From: Deltaproteobacteria bacterium RBG_13_61_14
GTDB lineage: Bacteria > RBG-13-61-14
DNA length: 5,862 nucleotides
NCBI GenBank assembly: GCA_001797815.1
Contig: MGQK01000094.1
Span: 41,741-47,602 of the forward strand
Direction: 5' to 3'
The first letter of the stretch is position 1. Each line of letters starts with the position of its first letter. The position numbers and the translations under genes are program-made. This document shows, in pieces, positions 1-5,862 of this stretch. Under the pieces are notes generated by a model. That model had not been told where the DNA came from. It saw only the letters and a list, made by a program, of their open reading frames with translations, and did not search any database.

Positions 1-1
1 G

Positions 2-2266
<2,265 letters not shown>

Positions 2267-2285
2267 GGAAGGTCCGGTTCCTTCC
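2267..2285 (+). other. Short inverted repeat just after the lacZ stop codon
   Basis: GGAAGG (2267-2272) and CCTTCC (2280-2285) can form a 6-bp stem with a 7-base loop immediately after the beta-galactosidase stop. A competing register pairs AAGGAA (2265-2270) with TTCCTT (2278-2283). No T-run follows on the plus strand, so this is not a clear intrinsic terminator. It could still slow transcription or protect the 3' end of the lacZ message. Confidence 0.35.
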
Positions 2286-2294
2286 CCGCTCCCG

Positions 2295-2312
2295 AAAAAA
2301 GCCCTGGAGGGC
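2295..2312 (-). terminator. Rho-independent terminator of the minus-strand duplicated-domain gene
   Basis: Read on the minus strand, GCCC-TCCA-GGGC (2312 down to 2301; a fifth T-A pair is possible) is followed directly by six T residues (complement of the A-run 2295-2300). It lies 17 bp past the stop codon of the minus-strand gene, where an intrinsic terminator is expected between convergent genes. The stem is short but all GC. On the plus strand a looser T-rich stretch (CTTTTGATTT, 2321-2330) follows about 9 bases after the stem, so weak two-way activity is possible. Confidence 0.6.
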
Positions 2313-2328
2313 ATCCTCGTCTTTTGAT

Positions 2329-3474
2329 TTAATTCAGCCGGAGGACTTCGGCGGGAAGATTTCCCTCTTCCCAGTTCAGCTCCAAAATGGTGGCAGGGTC
2401 TCCTTTCCAGACCCGGCTGGTGAACCGGTGCCGGATGTTGAGGGCGCCGGAGAGCTCGAGCAGCCGCTGGAAAAAGCCGAGGGTCTGAAAGGAGGCGGCT
2501 TCTTCAGCGGTTTTGTCCATCTCGTAGCTGATTTCCAGTTTGGCATAATCCCCGGAAAGGAAGAGGAGGTTAAAAACGCCGTAGTCGAAAAAACCGCGAC
2601 GCAGGACCATGAAGCGCATCAAGGACTCGCGCGGATCTCCCTCGGAGATCAGATCCGGATACATTCTGGAAAGACCGTCAATGGAATGCCAGCCCCAGAG
2701 CCGCACCGCATCCAAGCTGCCCTGGGCGATCTCCTGGAGGATGCCGATGCCCATGCGCTCGAAAGTTTCCATCGGATACCATTCCGAGTCCACAATGGGC
2801 TGCTTAAGGAACAACAGGTCTTCGGGCAAGAGATAGCGGCTCCAGTCCACGTCCTTGCGGGCCTTGATCATCTTCATATAGTCCAGGAATAAAATTCCTT
2901 TGACCCGCCGGGTGTAGAGATCCTCGCGCCAGTTCAGCTCCAGGATGGTGGCCGGGGCGCCGGCCCAGGCCTGGCGGGGGAACTGGTGTTCGATTTTGGA
3001 AGCGCCGGAGAGCTCGAGCAGGCGCTCGAAAAAGCCCAGGGCTTGATAGGAGGCCGCCTGTTCCGCCAGAGGGCTCATGCCGTAGCCGATTTGAATCTTG
3101 GCATAAGTCCCGAACAGGACCTGGATGTCGATGGCGGAAAAATCGAAAAAACTGCGGCGCAACACCTGGAAGCGCATCAGGGATTCCCGGGGATCGCCCT
3201 CGCAGATCAGGGACTTGTGCCGGCTGAACAGGTCGTCAATGGATTGCCGGCCCCAGACGCGGACGGCGTTCATCTCGCCGTGGGCGAATTCCTGGAGGAT
3301 AGCCAAACCCATGCGCTCGAAGGTTTCCATCGGATACCATTCCGAGTCCACGATGGGTTGCCCAAGGAAAATCAGGTCTTCCGGCTGGAGGCGCTGGCGC
3401 CAGTCTACTTCCTTGCGGCGCCTGATCATGCGCACGTAGTCAACGAACAAAGACCCTTTGACATTTTTCCTCAC
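2329..3474 (-). CDS. Hypothetical protein with two tandem copies of a DUF2378/TIGR02265-like domain
   Basis: A 381-residue protein from the chosen start, made almost wholly of two gapless 178-residue repeats (copy 1 encoded by 2929-3462, copy 2 by 2371-2904) joined by an 8-residue linker. Each opens with VKGxLFxDY, carries the fully conserved block QPIVDSEWYPMETFERMG, then EGDPRESLMRF, VLRRxFFD, LGFFxRLLELSGA and ends PATILELNW. The pattern (VKG start, WYP in the middle, lGff..ll.lsGa near the end, final hydrophobic-x-W) resembles my recollection of the TIGR02265/DUF2378 family known from myxobacteria, which has no established function. No signal peptide or membrane segment is seen, so it is probably cytoplasmic. 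Start choice: GTG at 3474-3472 has GGAG six bases upstream and opens right before repeat 1; ATG at 3480 and TTG at 3519 are in frame but lack a well-placed ribosome site. The gene appears monocistronic, from a promoter at 3600-3628. The coding call is strong, the family call moderate. Confidence 0.85.
   Translation of the reverse strand: MRKNVKGSLFVDYVRMIRRRKEVDWRQRLQPEDLIFLGQPIVDSEWYPMETFERMGLAILQEFAHGEMNAVRVWGRQSIDDLFSRHKSLICEGDPRESLMRFQVLRRSFFDFSAIDIQVLFGTYAKIQIGYGMSPLAEQAASYQALGFFERLLELSGASKIEHQFPRQAWAGAPATILELNWREDLYTRRVKGILFLDYMKMIKARKDVDWSRYLLPEDLLFLKQPIVDSEWYPMETFERMGIGILQEIAQGSLDAVRLWGWHSIDGLSRMYPDLISEGDPRESLMRFMVLRRGFFDYGVFNLLFLSGDYAKLEISYEMDKTAEEAASFQTLGFFQRLLELSGALNIRHRFTSRVWKGDPATILELNWEEGNLPAEVLRLN
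2371..2904 (-). repeat. Internal tandem repeat, copy 2 (C-terminal domain)
   Basis: Encodes the second 178-residue domain, from VKGILFLDY to PATILELNW. It aligns without gaps to copy 1 at a fixed 558-bp offset; my hand count is 114 of 178 identical residues. The DNA is also alike: 2751-2802 matches 3309-3360 at 49 of 52 positions, including an identical 29-base run (2765-2793 against 3323-3351). The least conserved stretch is the beta-rich segment after FFD (YGVFNLLFLSGD here). Confidence 0.9.
2929..3462 (-). repeat. Internal tandem repeat, copy 1 (N-terminal domain)
   Basis: Encodes the first 178-residue domain, from VKGSLFVDY to PATILELNW, partner of the copy at 2371-2904. It differs mainly at surface-like positions and in the segment FSAIDIQVLFGT, and it has Cys in the LICEGDP stretch where copy 2 has Ser. 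Equal length and the same register show a clean duplication of one whole domain, with no partial unit left over. Confidence 0.9.
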
Positions 3475-3599
3475 GCCCATCTCCGGAAAGATCGCTGACA
3501 GGAGGCCGCATCTATTCAAAGAAATGCAAGTTGAGACATCCTGGGAGGACGATGATCGGATCCAAGGGAAGGCATCACTCTCGAAATGTATCCATGCTT

Positions 3600-3628
3600 A
3601 GTTTAGCACCTGGGGTTGGCTAAGTCAA
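3600..3628 (-). promoter_or_regulatory. Sigma-70-type promoter for the minus-strand duplicated-domain gene
   Basis: On the minus strand TTGACT (3628-3623) is followed after exactly 17 bases by TAAACT (3605-3600), each close to the consensus hexamers. Transcription would begin near 3593, giving a leader of about 120 bases before the GTG at 3474. The -10 box overlaps the stop codon of the transposase remnant, and the -35 box lies inside that remnant's reading frame. The promoter is predicted from sequence only. Confidence 0.6.
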
Positions 3629-3875
3629 TTTGGGCGCGCGGGGCAGGACTGCCAGAGGGCGGCGTTGTTCGGTCGAAGATCCTGCGGGACCGATCGGGGT
3701 CATTGTTCTTCAGGGTATTTTGCCCTCGAGCTCGTGCCCCGCACCCGGAGCAGATCAGCTTCCTCCCGCGCCGGCATTCCAGGCGCACTTCCAAACCCGA
3801 TGGATCACCCTGGACCGAGACCACTCGGTGATCCTTAACATCCAATGTTTTTCGTATCAAACTCTTAAACAGCAC
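3603..3875 (-). pseudogene. ISL3-family transposase remnant, N-terminal fragment only
   Basis: The minus-strand frame starts with GTG at 3875-3873, preceded by AAGGGG six bases upstream, a good ribosome site. The first 50 or so residues read like the N-terminus of ISL3-type transposases: a short helix (LFKSLIRKTLDV), then HRVVSVQGDPSGLEVRLECRR, then the first half of the zinc finger, CSGC (residues 42-45). Intact family members continue with a second Cys pair, a helix-turn-helix and a DDE catalytic domain, about 400 residues or more in all. Here the match fades after about residue 58 and the frame ends at residue 90 with no second Cys pair and no catalytic domain. No convincing terminal inverted-repeat pair is visible. 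I read it as a decayed insertion-sequence relic. Family assignment is by remembered pattern, so moderate. Confidence 0.6.
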
Positions 3876-4022
3876 AGCCTGCCCCTTAGGGCCGGGGTAA
3901 CTCTAACTGCTCTAATAGACTGTGCTTTTTCTCTTGTTCAGTTGTCAAAGACCACCCTTAGATTCTCGGGACGGACATTCTTTTTTGTTAAATGGGGCTG
4001 AAAGCCATGCCCGGGCTGTTAT
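3876..4022. other. Non-coding stretch upstream of the transposase remnant
   Basis: No supported gene. It probably includes the start-side end of the old insertion sequence. TTGACA (minus strand, 3948-3943) could be the -35 box of the dead transposase, but no good -10 lies at the right distance. A small hairpin (GCCC 3881-3884 with GGGC 3889-3892) overlaps the remnant's ribosome-site region. The plus-strand reading frame across 3630-4001 shows no family features. Confidence 0.4.
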
Positions 4023-4039
4023 TGTTAATAAATTTAACA
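4023..4039. promoter_or_regulatory. Inverted repeat in AT-rich island, candidate upstream activator site
   Basis: TGTTAA (4023-4028) and TTAACA (4034-4039) form a perfect 6-bp inverted repeat with a 5-base spacer, a 17-bp operator-sized site. It is centred about 170 bp before the predicted sigma-54 start site, within the usual range for enhancer-binding proteins. The related palindrome AGTTAACT occurs at 4073-4080, and the core TTAAC recurs at 4191-4195. In AT-rich DNA such repeats also arise by chance, so the role is inferred. Confidence 0.35.
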
Positions 4040-4174
4040 CCATAAATTATTGTTTATTTTAGCTAGGTTAGAAGTTAACTGATAAAAAATCATACAGTTT
4101 AAGGTGTTTTGGCGCAATAGTCATTCAAATTAAGAATCACAATAAAAACAATAAGTTATCGTGAAAAAGTCAGT

Positions 4175-4190
4175 GGGCACGAGATATGCT
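4175..4190 (+). promoter_or_regulatory. Sigma-54 (RpoN) -24/-12 promoter of the response regulator-hndA operon
   Basis: GGGCACGAGATATGCT matches the RpoN consensus TGGCACGRNNNTTGCW at every defined position except the first T and the first T of TTGC. The invariant GG (4176-4177) and GC (4188-4189) have the required 10-base gap. Transcription should start near 4201, about 32 bases before the ATG at 4233. It sits in AT-rich DNA, upstream of a gene with a strong ribosome site. Activation would need an AAA+ enhancer-binding protein that is not encoded in this window. Confidence 0.7.
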
Positions 4191-4232
4191 TAACACAACA
4201 ATTAAAAACTTAAAAACGAGGAGGACAGGAAA

Positions 4233-5252
4233 ATGGAAAAGCGACAAAGGGTGTTAATCGTTGACGACGAGGCATCGGTGCGTCGTCAATTGTCGGTCGG
4301 TCTCTTGCAAAGTGGATTCGAGGTGGAAGACTGCGAGGATGGGCTTTCGGCTTTGCACAAGATCGAAACTGCCCGGAGAAACCAGACTCCTTATAATTAT
4401 ATCATCACGGATATTCGCTTGCCCGATATTATTGGCCTCAAACTCTTACAAGTGATCAAAAGCAAGTATCCGGATTTGCCGGTGGTGGTGATTTCCGGGT
4501 ATGGCGATGAGCGGACCCGGGAGGATGTAAAAGAATTCTTTGGCAATGCCTACCTGGACAAGCCCTTTGAGGTGGAAGAGTTGGAGGCCACGCTCAAGCG
4601 CATTGGCCCGCCGGAAGACAAAGCGACAGGATTGAAGCCGAAAACGGCGGCTGAAGAAGGGCGGCTAGCCAGCGCTTATGTTTTTATTCGGGGGAAAAAT
4701 GATGCGGACTTGTATGACGCTTTTTCCAAGCTTTACTTTGCCGATGGCGTGCTCTATTGCGATGCGGTGCGCGGTGAAGCCGGGAGCGAGTGGGATATCG
4801 TCCTTTTGCTGCAAGCGGCCGACGTCCCGAGCATTGAGCATCTGGTGAAGAGTCAGATCCAGTCGCTGGGAGGGGTGCAGGCGGTGGAAATCCATCATTC
4901 GGAACGGCCCTGGCTGGGTGAAGACCTGGAGTCGTTCATTCAAAACTACGAGCGCATGAATGCCATGGAGAAAGTGGACGAGAATCTGACGGACAAGCGC
5001 AACCGGCGCAGCGTGTCGACCTATGCGATTCTGGAAATCGACCGGTCCTACCTCATTCCTTTATACTCCAAGCTTTATTTCACCGATCACATCGTGTATT
5101 GCGATTCCACGGATCAGGGCAAGATGATGATCCTGTTTCTCCAGGCCCCGACCTTTGAGCAGATTCGGAAAACCATCACCAACGAGATTCGGACCCAACC
5201 CGGCGTGCTCCGGGTCAAGGTTTTAAACATCGTGCAGGTGATGGAGATGTAA
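4233..5252 (+). CDS. Response regulator: receiver domain plus two AsnC/Lrp-type RAM domains
   Basis: A 339-residue cytoplasmic signalling protein. Residues 5-124 form a complete CheY-like receiver: acidic pair D11-D12, phosphoacceptor D60 in ITDIRLPD, S88 in VVVISGYG and K110 in LDKPF. After a short linker come two modules (about 147-222 and 261-336) with the beta-alpha-beta pattern of the Lrp/AsnC ligand-binding RAM domain; they share LYFADGVLYCD against LYFTDHIVYCD and end in GGVQAVEI and PGVLRVKV. About 38 polar residues separate them. No helix-turn-helix, AAA+, kinase or GGDEF output is present, so it probably acts through protein contacts or ligand-dependent oligomers. AGGAGG (4219-4224) lies 8 bases before the ATG. 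The next gene, a redox subunit, starts 16 bp after the stop, so they are likely co-transcribed from the sigma-54 promoter. Receiver certain; RAM assignment strong by pattern; effector unknown. Confidence 0.9.
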   Translation: MEKRQRVLIVDDEASVRRQLSVGLLQSGFEVEDCEDGLSALHKIETARRNQTPYNYIITDIRLPDIIGLKLLQVIKSKYPDLPVVVISGYGDERTREDVKEFFGNAYLDKPFEVEELEATLKRIGPPEDKATGLKPKTAAEEGRLASAYVFIRGKNDADLYDAFSKLYFADGVLYCDAVRGEAGSEWDIVLLLQAADVPSIEHLVKSQIQSLGGVQAVEIHHSERPWLGEDLESFIQNYERMNAMEKVDENLTDKRNRRSVSTYAILEIDRSYLIPLYSKLYFTDHIVYCDSTDQGKMMILFLQAPTFEQIRKTITNEIRTQPGVLRVKVLNIVQVMEM

Positions 5253-5268
5253 CCGGGAGAGGGAACCC

Positions 5269-5796
5269 ATGGCGGAAATCATTACCGAAGTCCATCAGCC
5301 GGGCACGTTACCGGCGTTTGGCCGCATGTTGTGGAGACACCGGGACGAGCCCGGGATGCTGATCCCGTTGCTCCAGGCCGCCCAGGATACGTATAGTTAC
5401 ATTCCGCCCCTGGCGATTGAGCAGATTGCCGAGGTGACGGGAATCCCTTCCAGCGAGGTGTATGGGGTCATCACCTTTTACAAGCAATTTCGCCTGCAAC
5501 CCCTGGGCCAGCATGTCATCAAGATGTGCAAGGGAACCGCCTGTTACGTCTCGGGCGCGGTGACCATGGGCCAGACCATCGAGGATGAGCTCGGCGTCGC
5601 TCCGGATGAAAATACCGAGGACGGGCTTTTTACCCTTCTGGTGGTGGCTTGTCTGGGCTGTTGCAGCCTGGCGCCGGTGGTGATGATTGACGACCAGGCC
5701 TATGGCAAGCTGACCCCGGATAAGCTCCGGAAAATTCTTCGCCAGTATCGCAAGCAAGCGGAAGCCGGCGCGGGAGGTGGACGCCAGCCTTGGTAA
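5269..5796 (+). CDS. hndA: NuoE/HndA-family thioredoxin-like [2Fe-2S] subunit of an NAD(P)-linked complex
   Basis: A 175-residue protein matching the 24-kDa NADH dehydrogenase (NuoE) family, which in fermenters is the HndA/HoxE-type subunit of NAD(P)-dependent [FeFe]- or [NiFe]-hydrogenases and formate dehydrogenases. An N-terminal helical part (about 28-75) holds the typical LLQAAQDTYSYIPP and VYGVITFYKQF. The thioredoxin fold then supplies four cluster ligands: C87 and C92 (CKGTAC) and C128 and C132 (CLGCC), with an additional C131 between the last two. Length is normal for the family. It should pass electrons between an FMN/NAD(P) partner subunit and further iron-sulfur centres. The ribosome site is the purine run GGGAGAGGGA (5255-5264), 4 bases before the ATG. 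It lies 16 bp after the response regulator and 11 bp before another iron-sulfur gene, which points to a Hnd-type hydrogenase operon rather than a full nuo operon. The symbol is a best guess between hndA, hoxE and nuoE. Confidence 0.9.
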   Translation: MAEIITEVHQPGTLPAFGRMLWRHRDEPGMLIPLLQAAQDTYSYIPPLAIEQIAEVTGIPSSEVYGVITFYKQFRLQPLGQHVIKMCKGTACYVSGAVTMGQTIEDELGVAPDENTEDGLFTLLVVACLGCCSLAPVVMIDDQAYGKLTPDKLRKILRQYRKQAEAGAGGGRQPW

Positions 5797-5807
5797 GGGA
5801 GGGAAGG

Positions 5808-5862
5808 ATGCAAGAAGTCAGGGTGGGAACGGCGTCCTGCGGGATTGCCGCAGGGGGTCTCG
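5808..5862 (+). CDS. Start of a thioredoxin-like [2Fe-2S] ferredoxin-domain protein (HndB-like or NuoF N-terminus), 3' truncated
   Basis: ATG at 5808 follows the purine-rich AAGGGAGGGAAGG (5795-5807), and 18 codons are in view. The sequence VRVGTASCGIAAGG matches the opening of the (2Fe-2S) ferredoxin domain found in HndB proteins and at the N-terminus of many NuoF/HndC subunits, where this Cys is the first cluster ligand. It starts 11 bp after the hndA-like stop, so it is in the same operon. Operon order (HndA, then HndB/HndC) agrees with the guess. Too little is visible to decide between a stand-alone small HndB and a fused flavoprotein of about 550-600 residues. Confidence 0.65.
   Translation, partial: MQEVRVGTASCGIAAGGL

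Noticed and set aside
2371-3462. Large repeat pair as a possible mobile element or CRISPR-like array
   Set aside because: Only two long in-frame copies within one gene, with no spacers, terminal repeats or target duplications; it is a protein-domain duplication.
2428-3498. Plus-strand open frames opposite the duplicated-domain gene
   Set aside because: They mirror each other only because the real minus-strand gene is duplicated; the translations show no domain pattern, and the minus-strand frame holds the conserved blocks.
3943-3948. TTGACA (minus strand) as the transposase promoter
   Set aside because: No acceptable -10 hexamer at 16-18 bases; the nearest candidate, TATTAG (3917-3912), is about 25 bases away.
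3630-4001. Plus-strand 123-codon frame over the transposase remnant
   Set aside because: No recognisable motif, crosses a non-coding composition change, and the opposite strand has the ISL3-like N-terminus.
4089-4102. Possible IHF site near the sigma-54 promoter (AATCATACAGTTTA)
   Set aside because: At least two mismatches to the IHF consensus in AT-rich DNA, so no better than chance.
5399-5662. Extra cysteine in CLGCC of the HndA-like protein as an altered cluster site
   Set aside because: The standard four ligands are all present, and as far as I recall a CLGCC form occurs in ordinary members of the family.

Overview
The window looks like a GC-rich bacterial chromosome segment with an AT-rich regulatory island. 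The gene content is a LacZ-type glycosidase, a NuoE/HndA-type electron-transfer subunit, and a receiver protein behind a sigma-54-like promoter. This suggests an anaerobic or facultative heterotroph that ferments sugars and handles reducing equivalents through an NAD(P)-linked flavin/iron-sulfur complex, probably a multimeric hydrogenase. The duplicated hypothetical protein resembles a family described from Myxococcales (TIGR02265/DUF2378). That hints at a deltaproteobacterium-like or uncultivated Gram-negative lineage, but the sequence alone does not fix the taxon.

Layout. Positions 2-2266 (+) hold the C-terminal two thirds or so of a family GH2 beta-galactosidase, cut by the window start. 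It converges with a minus-strand gene (2329-3474) across a 62-bp gap that carries a minus-strand intrinsic terminator (2295-2312). The minus-strand gene encodes two tandem, gapless 178-residue copies of one domain, about 64% identical to each other. It is probably transcribed from a good sigma-70-type promoter at 3600-3628. That promoter sits at the 3' edge of a decayed ISL3-type transposase remnant (3603-3875, minus).

From about 4020 to 4200 the sequence becomes AT-rich (130 of 180 bases in 4021-4200). It contains a 17-bp inverted repeat (4023-4039) and a near-consensus sigma-54 promoter (4175-4190). This leads into a tight plus-strand operon of three genes. The first is a response regulator with two C-terminal AsnC/Lrp-type ligand-binding (RAM) modules and no DNA-binding domain (4233-5252). 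The second is a NuoE/HndA-like thioredoxin-fold [2Fe-2S] subunit (5269-5796). The third begins at 5808 and looks like a second thioredoxin-like [2Fe-2S] ferredoxin domain (HndB type, or the N-terminus of a NuoF-like subunit); it runs off the window.

How the genes may work together (inference): the receiver/double-RAM protein is co-transcribed with the first subunits of an NAD(P)-linked hydrogenase or diaphorase. It could couple a phosphorylation signal and a small-molecule signal to that redox complex. The nitrogen-type promoter implies control by an enhancer-binding protein encoded elsewhere. The beta-galactosidase and the duplicated-domain protein appear to be independent transcription units.
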